NCBI RefSeq assembly: GCF_000243075.1
Contig: NC_016745.1
Span: 1,381,001-1,445,000, forward strand
Length of the DNA stretch: 64,000 bases
From: Oceanimonas sp. GK1
GTDB taxonomy: Bacteria; Pseudomonadota; Gammaproteobacteria; Enterobacterales; Aeromonadaceae
Reading direction: 5' to 3'
The translations under genes and the position numbers were made by a program. Positions within the stretch are counted from its first letter, which is position 1; every line of letters starts with the position of its first letter. The notes beneath the pieces are model-generated. The model saw only the letters and a program-made list of their open reading frames with translations, did no database searches and was not told the origin of the DNA. Below, piece after piece: positions 1 to 8,812 of this stretch.

Positions 1-1
1 G

Positions 2-238
2 GTGCTGGCGGTGAGTTTTGATGCCATGCCGGCCCAGGCGTTACAGGCGCTGCAACAACGACTGGCGATCACGGTGCCGGTGGTGGCCAGCCTGGAGGGG
101 CCCTGGCCCTTTGAGCTGCCCCGCGTGTTGCCCACGACGTTTGTGCTCGATCCCGACGGCAAGCTGGCCGAGCGTCATCAGGGCGAGCTCAAGGCCGAGG
201 ATATTGCGCGCTGGCAGGATACTTACTGGAAGGATTAG
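2..238 (+). CDS. C-terminal part of a TlpA-like thioredoxin-fold protein (5' end outside window)
   Basis: Partial gene: the reading frame is already open at the window edge, so the N-terminal half, where a CxxC active site would lie, is not visible. The 78 visible residues look like the end of a periplasmic TlpA/ResA-type redoxin: a strand around LAVSFDA, a helix, a cis-proline segment (LPRVLPTTFVLDPDG, residues about 39-53) and a final strand plus helix. In that family the TTFVLDPDG stretch is the conserved turn after the cis-proline. The role would be thiol-disulfide exchange in the envelope. It ends 31 bases from the stop of the convergent bepA. Family-level call only; a peroxiredoxin-like protein is possible. 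Confidence 0.6.
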   Translation: MLAVSFDAMPAQALQALQQRLAITVPVVASLEGPWPFELPRVLPTTFVLDPDGKLAERHQGELKAEDIARWQDTYWKD

Positions 239-269
239 AGGGCTCGTAGCTACTCCCTCTTCCCTGAAG

Positions 270-1706
270 TTAGTTCCTCAGCGCGTCCCATTCCTGCTGC
301 TGCTGGCGCAGCTGCTCCAGCCGGGCGCCGAGGCGGGCCCGTTGCATGGCATCCTGTGACAGGGTGGCAGCCAGTTCCATTTGCTGCACGGCCACGTCAA
401 AGCGGCCTTCCAGGGCGGCCAGCTCGGCCTGGGCCCGGCGAAAGGCGGACTCGTCCCCCAGTGGGCGCAGGGCCTGGGCCAGCAGCTCCCACACCAGGGC
501 ATTGTCGCCGTAGCGGCGGGCGTGGTCGTCGAGCAGGGTGGCGGCGTCCTGGTGGCGTCCGGCCTGCAGCAGGGTATCGGCCAGGTTGATCATCACCACC
601 CGGTTGTCGGGCAGGCGCCGGTGAGCCCCTTCCAGCCGGGAGATGGCGGCATCATGACGGCCTTCGGCATTGTCGAGATCGGTCAGGGCGTCAAGCACGA
701 ACAGGTTGTTGCCATGCCCCCTGGCCACCTGTTCCAGCAGCGGCCGGGCGGCCTCGGGCTGGTTGATGGCCATCAGCGCCAGTGCCTGACCATAGCGGGC
801 GGCGTCCGGCAGCCAGCCGTCGTTGCCGGCGGCGGCCTGCTCAAAGTATTTGTGCAGCTCCTGGGTGCCCGCCTGCTGCAGCCGCACCATGATGCGGGCC
901 TTGGCCAGCTGAAAGTTCAGGGATGGCGCCAGCGGACGCACCGCATATTCCGCTGCCCGGGTGCGGGCCTCGGCGATGCGGCTGGCGGGCAGGGGATGAG
1001 TCAGCAGCATCTGGGGCGGAGTGCTGGCAAACTGGTACTTGTCGGACAGCTTCTGAAAGAAACTGGCCATGGCGTTGGGATCGAAACCGGCGTTGTGCAG
1101 CAGGCGCAGGCCCAACCGGTCGGCCTCGAATTCGTTGTCCCGGGTATAGTTGATGGCCGATTGCATGCGCAGCCCCAGGGTGGTCTGCAGTGCCGCCATG
1201 CCCGCCTGGGGATTGACCACCGCCAGGGCCACCGAGCCCACCAGGCCGGCAATGGTCAGGGGGGTGCTGCGCGACTGGGACTCCAGATAACGGGCAATAT
1301 GACGCTGGGTGACGTGGGTGATTTCGTGGGCCATGACCGAGGCCAGCTCGCTTTCGTTGTCTGCGTACAGGAACAGGCCGGTATGCAACTGCACCACGCC
1401 GCCGAGAAAGGCGCTGGCGTTGATGCTGTCGTCCCTGATCAACAGAAAGCGAAACGGAAAGCGCACCGAGTCGGCCTGGGACAACAGTTGCAGCCCCAGA
1501 TCGCTGATGTACTCGTTGAGCACGGGATCGTCCACCACCGGCTGGTTGGCCCGGGCAAAGCGGCTGAAGGCCTCGCCAAAGCGCACTTCGCGCTCCACCG
1601 ACATGGCACTGACCCCGGCGGTGCCGATATCGGGCAGGCTGTTGTCGGCCAGTGCGGGCAGGGCCAGGGTAAGGGCCAGGATCAGGGGCGCGGTGCTTAA
1701 CTTCAT
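270..1706 (-). CDS. bepA: BepA-type M48 metalloprotease/chaperone for outer-membrane proteins
   Basis: 478 residues, close to the usual BepA (YfgC) length. An N-terminal signal peptide (MKLSTAPLILALTLALPALA) supports the start at 1706; an in-frame start further upstream would place 21 unrelated residues before it. The zinc motif HEITH is at residues 127-131, with the third ligand in a downstream NEFEADRLG motif. The C-terminal half is helical and TPR-like, ending in Gln-rich helices. Known role: periplasmic protease-chaperone that helps assemble or degrade stalled LptD and other outer-membrane proteins at the BAM complex. Divergent from the TusA-like gene across a 116-base gap that should hold both promoters. 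Confidence 0.9.
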   Translation of the reverse strand: MKLSTAPLILALTLALPALADNSLPDIGTAGVSAMSVEREVRFGEAFSRFARANQPVVDDPVLNEYISDLGLQLLSQADSVRFPFRFLLIRDDSINASAFLGGVVQLHTGLFLYADNESELASVMAHEITHVTQRHIARYLESQSRSTPLTIAGLVGSVALAVVNPQAGMAALQTTLGLRMQSAINYTRDNEFEADRLGLRLLHNAGFDPNAMASFFQKLSDKYQFASTPPQMLLTHPLPASRIAEARTRAAEYAVRPLAPSLNFQLAKARIMVRLQQAGTQELHKYFEQAAAGNDGWLPDAARYGQALALMAINQPEAARPLLEQVARGHGNNLFVLDALTDLDNAEGRHDAAISRLEGAHRRLPDNRVVMINLADTLLQAGRHQDAATLLDDHARRYGDNALVWELLAQALRPLGDESAFRRAQAELAALEGRFDVAVQQMELAATLSQDAMQRARLGARLEQLRQQQQEWDALRN

Positions 1707-1822
1707 GGATAAACCTTTTGCCGGTGCATAACGGGCAGAATAACCGTCCGTATCGGGTGGAACAAGCATTGTTTGCGGACCGCAGGCGGGGGATAATGCT
1801 TTCTTTTTTCAGGAACTGAGCC

Positions 1823-2044
1823 ATGGATCTGCTGGATGCCAGTGCCCTGCGCTGCCCCCTGCCGCTGCTGGAGCTCAAGCTCTGGCTGAAGTCGGCCGAC
1901 AGCGGGCGGCGGCTCAGGCTGGTGCTGGCCGACCCGGGTTCGCGCCAGGACATTCCCGCCTATCTCGAGCGCATCGGGCAAGGGGTTGAGGTGGTGAAGG
2001 AAGACACACACCGGCTCGAACTCATCGTAACCAAACACCCATAA
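1823..2044 (+). CDS. TusA-family sulfurtransferase-like protein
   Basis: 73 residues, the size of the TusA/SirA/YedF fold. The start of the protein carries the family motif as LRCPLPLLELK (residues 9-19), with the CPxP cysteine at residue 11 that in TusA accepts persulfide sulfur. The remainder fits the two-layer alpha/beta sandwich (VLADPGS then a helix and a final strand). It ends 11 bases before the perM-like gene, so the two are probably co-transcribed. Which member of the family it is cannot be decided; canonical TusA (tRNA thiolation) is usually longer at the N-terminus, and YedF/YeeD-type proteins are of unclear role. Confidence 0.8.
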   Translation: MDLLDASALRCPLPLLELKLWLKSADSGRRLRLVLADPGSRQDIPAYLERIGQGVEVVKEDTHRLELIVTKHP

Positions 2045-2055
2045 GGACCCTTCGC

Positions 2056-3126
2056 ATGTTGGATATTCTCAGGCACTGGTATCGGCAGCGCTTCTCCGAC
2101 CCGGGCGCGGTCGTGCTGTTTTTGCTGCTGCTGTTCGGCTTTGTGGTGGTGTATTTCATGGGGCGCATTCTGGCGCCGTTTTTTGCCGCCGTGGTGATTG
2201 CCTACCTGCTGGAATGGCCGGTGGGCCGGCTGCGCCGGCTGGGGCTGGGCCGGGGGCCGGCGGCGGGGCTGGTGCTGCTGGTATTTGCGGTGCTGCTGGT
2301 GCTGTCACTGGTGAGTCTGGTGCCCTCCATCCTGACCCAGACTGCCAACCTGGCCCGGGAAATTCCTACCATGATCAACCGCGCTCAGGAAGTGTTGCTG
2401 ACCCTGCCCGAGCAGTACCCGGAGCTGGTGGACGTGACCCTGGTACAGAACCTGCTCGACGACGTGCGCGGCCGGCTGCTGGGCTCGGCGGATGCCATAC
2501 TGAGCGTGTCCATCAGCTCGCTGACCAATGTGGCGGTACTGCTGGTGTATCTGATCCTGGTGTCGGTGCTGGTGTTTTTTATGCTGAAAGACAAGCCGGC
2601 GCTGCTTAACAGCATGAGCCGCTTTTTGCCGCAGAACCGGGAGCTGATCTCCCGGGTCTGGCACGAGATGAACCTGCAAATCGCCAATTATGTACGCGGC
2701 AAGGTCATTGAAATCCTGATCGTGGGTGGCGTCAGCTACGTTACCTTTGCCCTGCTGGGGCTCAACTATGCCCTGCTGCTGGCGGTGCTGGTGGGCTTTT
2801 CGGTGCTTATTCCCTATATCGGCGCCGCCGCCGCCACCGTGCCGGTGGCCATGGTGGGGTTGTTCCAGTGGGGTTTTACCCCGCCGTTTTTCTACCTGAT
2901 GGTGGCCTACGCCATTATTCAGGCGCTGGACGGCAACGTGCTGGTGCCGGTGCTGTTCTCCGAAGCGGTCAACCTGCATCCCATCGCCATTATTGTGGCG
3001 GTGCTGGTGTTTGGCGGTTTCTGGGGCTTCTGGGGGGTGTTTTTCGCCATTCCCCTGGCCACCCTGGTCAAGGCGGTGATCAACGCCTGGCCTCACCATG
3101 ACACGGCACCGGCCGGGCCGGCCTGA
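2056..3126 (+). CDS. perM: AI-2E family transporter, PerM-like
   Basis: 356 residues with the pattern of the AI-2E exporter/PerM family: two to three N-terminal membrane segments (about residues 15-85), a soluble helical region (about 95-155), then membrane segments to the C-terminus including the family stretch GFSVLIPYIGAAAATVPVA (about 245-265) and a final glycine-rich VFGGFWGFWGVFFAIPLA segment. Family members export small solutes or act in Na+(Li+)/H+ antiport; the substrate cannot be read from the sequence. Next to bepA, as perM is in enterobacteria, although here the two are divergent rather than tandem. The gene for the NSS transporter starts 31 bases after its stop. Confidence 0.85.
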   Translation: MLDILRHWYRQRFSDPGAVVLFLLLLFGFVVVYFMGRILAPFFAAVVIAYLLEWPVGRLRRLGLGRGPAAGLVLLVFAVLLVLSLVSLVPSILTQTANLAREIPTMINRAQEVLLTLPEQYPELVDVTLVQNLLDDVRGRLLGSADAILSVSISSLTNVAVLLVYLILVSVLVFFMLKDKPALLNSMSRFLPQNRELISRVWHEMNLQIANYVRGKVIEILIVGGVSYVTFALLGLNYALLLAVLVGFSVLIPYIGAAAATVPVAMVGLFQWGFTPPFFYLMVAYAIIQALDGNVLVPVLFSEAVNLHPIAIIVAVLVFGGFWGFWGVFFAIPLATLVKAVINAWPHHDTAPAGPA

Positions 3127-3157
3127 TCTTCAATCGAGCTATTGCAAGGAATACAGA

Positions 3158-4495
3158 GTGAGAGAACATTTCGCTTCCCGCTTCGGGTTTATCATGGCGG
3201 CCGCGGGCGCGGCAGTGGGGCTGGGCAATATCTGGGGCTTTCCCACCCAGGCCGCCAGCAACGGCGGCGGCGCCTTTCTGGTGGCCTACCTGGTGCTGGT
3301 GCTGCTGCTGGCGTTTCCCATGCTGGTGATGGAAGTGGCCATCGGCCGCCATGGTCAGGCCAACCCGGTGGACTCGGTGCGCAAGCTGGGTCACAGCCCG
3401 TGGCAAAAGCGGCTGGCGTCGCTGGTGGGCTACGCCGGCATGCTGGTGCCGAGCCTGGTGCTGTCGTTTTATGCCATCGTGGCCGGCTGGCTGCTGGCCT
3501 TTCTCGCCGCCAGCATCACCCGCATGCTGGGCTGGCAGGCGGCCACCGACTGGCTGGAGGCCTTTGGCCTGGGCCGCAACATCGTCTGGACCCTGGTGTT
3601 TTACCTGCTCACCATACTGGTGGTGCAGGCCGGGGTACGACGGGGTATTGAGCGCTGGTCGGCGCGGCTGATGCCGGCGCTGTTTGTGCTGTTTATTTTG
3701 CTGTTTGGCTACATCCTCACCCAGAGCGGCGCCATCGACGGGCTGCGTCATTACCTGATCCCCGACTTCAGCAAGGTGATGGACGGCCAGCTGCTGATCA
3801 GCGCCATGGGCCAGGCCTTTTTCTCGCTGACCATCGGCGGCTGCTCCATGCTGATGTACGGCTCCTACCTGAGCCGGCAGGAAAGCATTCCCGCCACCGC
3901 CTTTCAGGTGACCCTGATCGACACCGGCGTGGCCTTTCTGGCGGGCCTGGTGATTTTGCCGGCCATGTTTGTGGCCATGCACAACGGCGTGACCATTTAC
4001 GCCGAAGACGGCAGCCTGCTGAGCAGCGATACCCTGGTCTTCCAGGTACTGCCGGCCTTGTTCGACACCATGGGGCCGGTGGGCCTGGTGATGGCGCTGG
4101 TGTTTTTCGTGCTGATGGGCATCGCCGCCCTGACTTCGTCCATCTCCATGCTGGAGGTGCCGGTGTCCTACGCCACCGAGCGTTTTCAGGCCCCCCGGCC
4201 ATTGATGACCTGGCTGTTGGGCGGCGCCCTGGCGCTATTTAGTGTGGTGATCTGCCTGAACTTCGGCGCCCTGTTTGGCCTGGTGATCAGGCTCTCCACC
4301 CAGAACATTCAGCCGCTGGTGGGGCTCGGGTTCTGCGTGCTGGGCGGCTGGATGTGGGGCCGGGCCAAGTTGTTTGAAGAGCTGGTTAAAGGCACGCCGG
4401 CGCTGGCCGACAGCCTGTTCTGGCGCATCTGGCCCTGGTATGTGCGGCTGGTCTGCCCGCTGCTGGTGGTGCTGGTGATCGGCGCCAGCTGGTGA
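3158..4495 (+). CDS. Sodium-dependent transporter of the NSS/SNF family
   Basis: 445 residues when started at the GTG at 3158, which has an AAGGA ribosome site 7 bases upstream; a longer in-frame ATG version would overlap perM and add 20 residues unlike the family. The N-terminus carries the NSS signature: REHFASRFGFIMAAAGAAVG then LGNIWGFPTQAASNGGG, where the unwound first helix binds Na+ and substrate. About 11-12 membrane segments follow, matching bacterial NSS members (LeuT/MhsT/TnaT type). Such proteins import amino acids with Na+; substrate unknown. No conventional U-tract terminator follows; the gene runs into a heptamer repeat element. Confidence 0.88.
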   Translation: MREHFASRFGFIMAAAGAAVGLGNIWGFPTQAASNGGGAFLVAYLVLVLLLAFPMLVMEVAIGRHGQANPVDSVRKLGHSPWQKRLASLVGYAGMLVPSLVLSFYAIVAGWLLAFLAASITRMLGWQAATDWLEAFGLGRNIVWTLVFYLLTILVVQAGVRRGIERWSARLMPALFVLFILLFGYILTQSGAIDGLRHYLIPDFSKVMDGQLLISAMGQAFFSLTIGGCSMLMYGSYLSRQESIPATAFQVTLIDTGVAFLAGLVILPAMFVAMHNGVTIYAEDGSLLSSDTLVFQVLPALFDTMGPVGLVMALVFFVLMGIAALTSSISMLEVPVSYATERFQAPRPLMTWLLGGALALFSVVICLNFGALFGLVIRLSTQNIQPLVGLGFCVLGGWMWGRAKLFEELVKGTPALADSLFWRIWPWYVRLVCPLLVVLVIGASW

Positions 4496-4503
4496 GTTAA
4501 AGC

Positions 4504-4655
4504 GGGGGAATGGGGATTAGGGACTGGTGAGCCGTTTTTAACTGCCCGGATTAATCCGGGCACACCAGTTGCCTGTTATATCATTTGCCAGGCTGCACCC
4601 ACGGCCTCCGATATCCCTAGTCCCTAGTCCCTAGTCCCTAGTCCCTAGTCCCTGA
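4504..4655. repeat. Heptamer inverted-arm element A (between NSS transporter and cnoX)
   Basis: Left arm 4504-4527 is G-rich (runs of 5, 4, 3 and 2 G separated by AAT, ATTA and ACT). Right arm 4614-4655 is C-rich: five exact copies of TCCCTAG plus one TCCCTGA, ending directly at the stop codon of the convergent cnoX. The loop of about 85 bases contains a perfect 18-base palindrome (listed separately). Same design as the elements near 6.85, 10.15, 22.6 and 57.5 kb. Confidence 0.85.
4544..4561. repeat. REP-like perfect palindrome inside element A
   Basis: GCCCGGATTAATCCGGGC is a perfect 18-base palindrome. It closely resembles the stem at 22616-22633 (GCCCGAATAAATTCGGGC) and, less exactly, a stem near 62903-62920. 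A family of REP-like hairpins with core GCCCGrAT is the simplest reading. Confidence 0.65.
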
Positions 4656-5492
4656 TCAATACAGCATGCTATACAGCTTGCGGCGATAGCGGGACGCCAC
4701 CGGATCGGCGCCCATGCTGGTGAGCATGTCGAGCAGGTGTTTTCTGGCGTCGCCAAACGACAGATCCTTTTGCAGTATTTCGGTCAGTAACTGCAGCGCT
4801 TCCTCCTGACGGCCGGCCTGAAAATACTGCACCGCCAGCTCTTCCTTCAGACCCAGATCTTCCGGTGCGGCGGCCAGCCGTTGCTCCAGCTCGCGCAGCT
4901 CGGGGCTATCGGCGGCTTCCTGGGCCAGCTCCAGCCGGGCCAGCACATGCTGGTACTGGGCGTCCTGATCCGCCATGCCAATGGTGTCCAGTAACTGCCG
5001 GGTCTCTTCCAGCTTGTTCAGGGCCAACGCCGTTTCGGCCAGGGTCAGGCGAATGGCCGGGGTGTCATCCAGCGCCCTGGCCTGTTGCAGTAGGTCGTAG
5101 GCGGCTTGTGGGTCCAGGCCCAGCATCTGTTTGGCCTGATCCAGCAGCAGCTCGGCCTGGTTGGGCTGATAGGGCTGGAGAAACCCCTTGAGGGCGGCTT
5201 CGTCCTGGGGGCCTTCCAGTATGTCAACCGGCTGGCCGCCCTTGAATGCCACCAGGGCCGGCAGCGCCTGCAGGCCCAGCTGCACGGCCAGGCTCTGCAG
5301 TTGCGGATCCGCCACGTCCACCCGGGCCAGGTCCACATGGCCGTTGTCGGCACCAATCAGCCGCTCAAGCTGTGCGCTCATGGGCTGGCACTCGGGCACC
5401 TGATCGGCGTGGAAAAAAATCACCACCGTCTTGTCCATGGATGCCTGGATCAGCGCCTGCTGAAAATTCTCTACCGTGATATCAACGATCAT
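4656..5492 (-). CDS. cnoX: Thioredoxin-like co-chaperone CnoX (YbbN)
   Basis: 278 residues: N-terminal thioredoxin fold (1-105) followed by a helical TPR-like half, as in CnoX/YbbN. The position of the thioredoxin active site reads VPEC in place of CxxC, so only the second cysteine remains; E. coli CnoX likewise lacks a classical redox pair. Known role: a chlorine-activated holdase that also escorts substrates to GroEL and protects them from overoxidation. Transcribed after the phosphopantetheinyl transferase gene with a 12-base gap. Its stop codon abuts heptamer element A. Confidence 0.88.
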   Translation of the reverse strand: MIVDITVENFQQALIQASMDKTVVIFFHADQVPECQPMSAQLERLIGADNGHVDLARVDVADPQLQSLAVQLGLQALPALVAFKGGQPVDILEGPQDEAALKGFLQPYQPNQAELLLDQAKQMLGLDPQAAYDLLQQARALDDTPAIRLTLAETALALNKLEETRQLLDTIGMADQDAQYQHVLARLELAQEAADSPELRELEQRLAAAPEDLGLKEELAVQYFQAGRQEEALQLLTEILQKDLSFGDARKHLLDMLTSMGADPVASRYRRKLYSMLY

Positions 5493-5504
5493 TGAAAAGC
5501 CTCT

Positions 5505-6221
5505 TTAGGGGTTTATGGCTAAATTGGGTTGCAGACCGGTAATTTCAAGCGCCGGGGCGCAATCGCCGAGGGAGAGTCGGCGCAGCCGGCCGGCCTCGCC
5601 CGCCACCGCCAGGGTGAGGCTGGTATGGCCAAGGCCTCCCTGAAACAGTCGGTAGGGCTGGCCATTGAAGCGGGCGAGGGGCTGGCCGGGTTGCCACTCT
5701 ACCCCGGCGAGGTTGTTGGCGATGCCCCCGCCATCGGCCTTGAGCACCGCCTCCTTGACGGTCCACAGCCGCTGAAAGTCATGGGCCGGCTGGCGGCTTT
5801 CGGCCAGCCATGCCTGTTCTGCATCGGCGAGGTAGCGCCGGGCCAGGCGGGTGATGCGGGGGCCGTCCAGCTGCCGGCTTTCCAGATCCACCCCCACCGG
5901 GGCGCAGGGACTGAACGCCAGCGCCAGCAGTGAGCCGCTGTGGCTCAGGTTGAACTGCCAGCCGCGGTCGGCCAGCTCCGGCTTGCCCCGGTTGTTGAGG
6001 CCAATGTCGAGGGCGGCGGGGGGCTCGCCCAGCAGTTGGCCCAGGCGCTGGCGCAACAGGTAGCGCCCCAGCAGAAACAGCCGGGCCTGAACCGCACCGG
6101 GAAGGCCCTGCAGGCGCTGGCGTTCGGCCCGGGAGAGCGATTTACAGGCATTTTGTGGCGGTTTTATCGCCATGACGTCACAAACCAGCAGTTCGACGGC
6201 AATATCGTTGTTTTCACTCAT
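5505..6221 (-). CDS. 4'-phosphopantetheinyl transferase superfamily protein (Sfp/AcpT class)
   Basis: 238 residues, the two-lobed Sfp/HetI size rather than the short AcpS type. Visible motifs: NLSHSG (about residues 94-99), GVDLES (about 113-118, Mg-binding Asp) and WTVKEAVLKADGGG (about 153-166, the WxxKEA core). The enzyme moves 4'-phosphopantetheine from CoA to a carrier-protein serine. No polyketide or non-ribosomal synthetase gene is nearby, so its carrier target is unknown; a fatty-acid ACP-like or secondary carrier protein is likely. The probable removal enzyme, AcpH, is also in this window at 20.2-20.8 kb. First gene of a two-gene unit with cnoX. Confidence 0.85.
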   Translation of the reverse strand: MSENNDIAVELLVCDVMAIKPPQNACKSLSRAERQRLQGLPGAVQARLFLLGRYLLRQRLGQLLGEPPAALDIGLNNRGKPELADRGWQFNLSHSGSLLALAFSPCAPVGVDLESRQLDGPRITRLARRYLADAEQAWLAESRQPAHDFQRLWTVKEAVLKADGGGIANNLAGVEWQPGQPLARFNGQPYRLFQGGLGHTSLTLAVAGEAGRLRRLSLGDCAPALEITGLQPNLAINP

Positions 6222-6229
6222 TTTTCGCT

Positions 6230-6259
6230 TTGCAAAACACGCAGAAATTGGACTATGCT
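6230..6259 (+). promoter_or_regulatory. Predicted sigma70 promoter of nlpC
   Basis: TTGCAA (6230-6235) and TATGCT (6254-6259) with an 18-base spacer, ending 30 bases before the nlpC start. It lies in the divergent gap with the phosphopantetheinyl transferase gene. Confidence 0.5.
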
Positions 6260-6289
6260 GAGGCCCATTCTTCGGTTGCCATTGTTCCT

Positions 6290-6823
6290 ATGATCAAACA
6301 TATCATTGTTATCGGCAGTCTGCTGGTGATGGCCGGGTGCAGCAGCACACCGACACCGGAGTCAGGCAAAAGGATGACTGGCAAAAAGCCGTCCTCTTCC
6401 CTGACTTACAGCATCAGCACCGAGCCCATGAAGCCCAAGCGCAGCCAGGCCATGGTCAGTGATCTGCACCAGGTTTACCAGCGCTGGCGGGGCGTTCCCT
6501 ACCGTTTTGGCGGCGCCAGCGAGCAGGGCATCGACTGCTCCGCCTTTACCCAGACCCTGTATCAGGAAGCCTTTGGCCTGGAGCTGCCGCGCAGCACCAA
6601 TGAGCAGGTATTACTGGGGCGGGAAGTGGAGCGGAGCGAGCTGCGCCCCGGTGATCTGGTGTTTTTCCGCACCGGCCGCAGCACCCGCCACAACGGGGTT
6701 TACATCGGCAACGGCAAGTTTGCCCATGCTTCCTCCAGTGTGGGGGTAACCATCTCCAGCCTGGACAATGTCTACTGGCGCAGCCGCTACTGGCAGGCCC
6801 GCCGGGTACTGGACGAGATGTAA
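6290..6823 (+). CDS. nlpC: NlpC/P60 family lipoprotein peptidase
   Basis: 177 residues from the ATG at 6290. The N-terminus is a lipoprotein signal (MIKHIIVIGSLLVMAGCSS, lipidated Cys about residue 16), which favours this start over one 20 codons upstream. The C40 peptidase domain has the catalytic Cys in GIDCSAF (usual form DCSGF, so Gly is replaced by Ala), the His in RHNGVYIG and a third polar residue in KFAHAS. The ending SSLDNVYWxxxYWQARR resembles E. coli NlpC more than MepS. Such enzymes cut D-Glu-mDAP type bonds in peptidoglycan peptides. Convergent with lapC across heptamer element B. Confidence 0.85.
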   Translation: MIKHIIVIGSLLVMAGCSSTPTPESGKRMTGKKPSSSLTYSISTEPMKPKRSQAMVSDLHQVYQRWRGVPYRFGGASEQGIDCSAFTQTLYQEAFGLELPRSTNEQVLLGREVERSELRPGDLVFFRTGRSTRHNGVYIGNGKFAHASSSVGVTISSLDNVYWRSRYWQARRVLDEM

Positions 6824-6827
6824 AGCC

Positions 6828-6916
6828 GGGATGGGGACGGGTGACCTGAGAGCAACATTCTCGGCATCCTTCCCTAATCCCTAATCCCTAATCCCTAATC
6901 CCTAATCCCTAATCCC
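6828..6916. repeat. Heptamer element B (between nlpC and lapC)
   Basis: Right arm 6871-6912 is six exact copies of TCCCTAA, followed by TCCC. The left arm (6828-6841) is short: three G runs separated by AT and AC. The lapC stop lies just beyond. On the lower strand the array reads as repeated TTAGGGA, a quadruplex-compatible pattern. Confidence 0.85.
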
Positions 6917-6925
6917 GGTTCTTAC

Positions 6926-8779
6926 TCATTTCCCCTGAAACCGGTTCAGCTCGTTCATCACCTGCATCAGCAGGGTCAGCTCCGGATTGCTGCCTTCCCG
7001 CTCGCGGTAATCGGCGGCATTCAGCAACTGCAAGTCACCACGGCGGTTGAACAGGGTGATGTCGTCATGCTGGTAAATGGCGTATTCCTCTTCGTCCGAC
7101 GCCAGCCGCCAGCGGCCATGGCGGGCGGTAAACAGCGACTGGCCACTGGCATAGCTGCGCAGCGGGTTGCTGACGCCCAGTGCCTGCTGCAGCAGGGTGG
7201 GGGCCACGTCCAGATGGCTGGTGGGATGCTCAACGCGCTGGGGGCCCGTGCGGCCGGGCCAGGCCACCACCAGGGGCACGCGCAGCTGGGCCGGTGAATA
7301 GGCGTTGCCAAAGCCCCAGGTATTGTTACCGTTGTCGTTGAATTCCATGCCGTGACCGGAGGTCACTATGACCAGGGTGTTCCGCTCCAGGCCGCGCACC
7401 AGGCCCAGCAGGCCGCCCAGCAGCTGATCGGTGTAAAACACCGCGTTGCGATAGCGGTTGAGCAGGGCGTCGTGCTGTTCTGCCTGGTAGCTATCGGCCG
7501 GATTCAGTTGCTGCAGCGACGGCTGAAAGGGGCCGTCCATGCCCTCGGGCAAGGACAGTGAGTTGAGCGCATCAAGGTACACATAGGAGAACCAGGGCCG
7601 CTCGTCCTGCTGCTGGCTCAGCCAGCCGGCAAAGCGACCCAGCATCAGACGATCCCCCTCGGCGCCACCGGGGGCGGGCTGCAGGGCGGGGCTGCGCAGG
7701 GTGGTGAATATGGCATCCCGGTACAGGGCGGCATCGGTACCGCCGCTGGCAAAGAGGCCGATGCGATAGTCCTGGCGCTGCAATTCGTCCACCAGTACGG
7801 GGGCGGTGCCTTCCAGTTCTGCTTCCCGCCGGTAGTGGGCAGGCAGGCTGTAGAACAGGCTGAACAGCGCCGGCTCCGGGCGGTTGCCGGCACTGAGGTG
7901 GTTGTCAAAGCGCAGGTGCTGGGCGGCAAAGCGGCTCAGGTTGGGCATGGTGATGGGGTCGAGCTGATCGGCCCGCAGGCCGTCAGCCACCACCAGCAGA
8001 ATATTGGGCGCCTGCTCCGGCGGTTGCACCGACAGCGGGCGCAGTGGATAGTTGAGTCGCTGCTGCGGACTGTCGGACACCTGCTCCGAGCGTTGGCGGT
8101 AGCTTTCCTCGTCGAGCCAGCCCTGGCGGATCAAAAAGCCCTTGGCGGTCATGGGGTAGGACAGGGGAAAATTGGCCTTTTGCAGGGTAATGGGGGTATA
8201 GAGGGTGGCGTCGGCCCAGATATGCACACTGTGGGTGAGGAAAAAACACACCAGCAGCGGCAGGGTCAGCGGGCGCGACAGGCTGCGCGAGCGGCGCGGG
8301 CTCCAGCGCCACAGCCAGGCCCCCAGCCACAGTTCCAGCACAAACAGCACCGGCACCAGGGCAAACAGCCAGCCCCAGCCCGGCGCTCCTTCCGCCTGGG
8401 CCTGATCCAGCAGCAGCCGCCATACCGAGGGATTGAGGTGAAAGCCGAACAGGCTGAACACCTGAGTATCCACCAGCAGCAGGGTCAGGGCACTGGTGGC
8501 AATACCGGCCCCCATAAACTGCACGGCCCTGAGCTTGGGAAACAAAAAGGTCAGGGGAAACAGGGTCAGCAGATAGGTGCCGAAGGTGAGAAAGGCAAAG
8601 TGTCCGACCCAGCTCACCAGCATATAGCCAATGCCCAGGGCGCTGTCGGGCAGACCGGCGGCAAACAGGTAACGGCTGGAGACTGCCATGGCCAGCAGGA
8701 TGTTGAAGAACACAAACCAGTGGCCCCAGCCGATCAGGCGGGAGACGTTATCGCGGTAGTGGGGGCCGGTTTCAACCAT
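6926..8779 (-). CDS. lapC: LapC/YejM/PbgA inner-membrane sulfatase-like regulator of LPS synthesis
   Basis: 617 residues; E. coli YejM is 586. The N-terminal third holds about five membrane segments (DUF3413; starts RDNVSRLIGWGHWFVFFNIL), then a periplasmic sulfatase-fold domain (from about residue 255, NILLVVADGLRADQL; later TSGHGMEFND and LDVAPTLLQ). In the family, LapC senses periplasmic LPS and through LapB controls FtsH degradation of LpxC. The sulfatase cysteine/serine nucleophile context is not intact (ADGLRADQLDPIT), in line with a non-catalytic sensor. Lies 33 bases after yejL, same strand. Confidence 0.9.
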   Translation of the reverse strand: MVETGPHYRDNVSRLIGWGHWFVFFNILLAMAVSSRYLFAAGLPDSALGIGYMLVSWVGHFAFLTFGTYLLTLFPLTFLFPKLRAVQFMGAGIATSALTLLLVDTQVFSLFGFHLNPSVWRLLLDQAQAEGAPGWGWLFALVPVLFVLELWLGAWLWRWSPRRSRSLSRPLTLPLLVCFFLTHSVHIWADATLYTPITLQKANFPLSYPMTAKGFLIRQGWLDEESYRQRSEQVSDSPQQRLNYPLRPLSVQPPEQAPNILLVVADGLRADQLDPITMPNLSRFAAQHLRFDNHLSAGNRPEPALFSLFYSLPAHYRREAELEGTAPVLVDELQRQDYRIGLFASGGTDAALYRDAIFTTLRSPALQPAPGGAEGDRLMLGRFAGWLSQQQDERPWFSYVYLDALNSLSLPEGMDGPFQPSLQQLNPADSYQAEQHDALLNRYRNAVFYTDQLLGGLLGLVRGLERNTLVIVTSGHGMEFNDNGNNTWGFGNAYSPAQLRVPLVVAWPGRTGPQRVEHPTSHLDVAPTLLQQALGVSNPLRSYASGQSLFTARHGRWRLASDEEEYAIYQHDDITLFNRRGDLQLLNAADYREREGSNPELTLLMQVMNELNRFQGK

Positions 8780-8812
8780 GGGCGTGGTGGATCTCGGTGA
8801 ATGAAAGGGCGC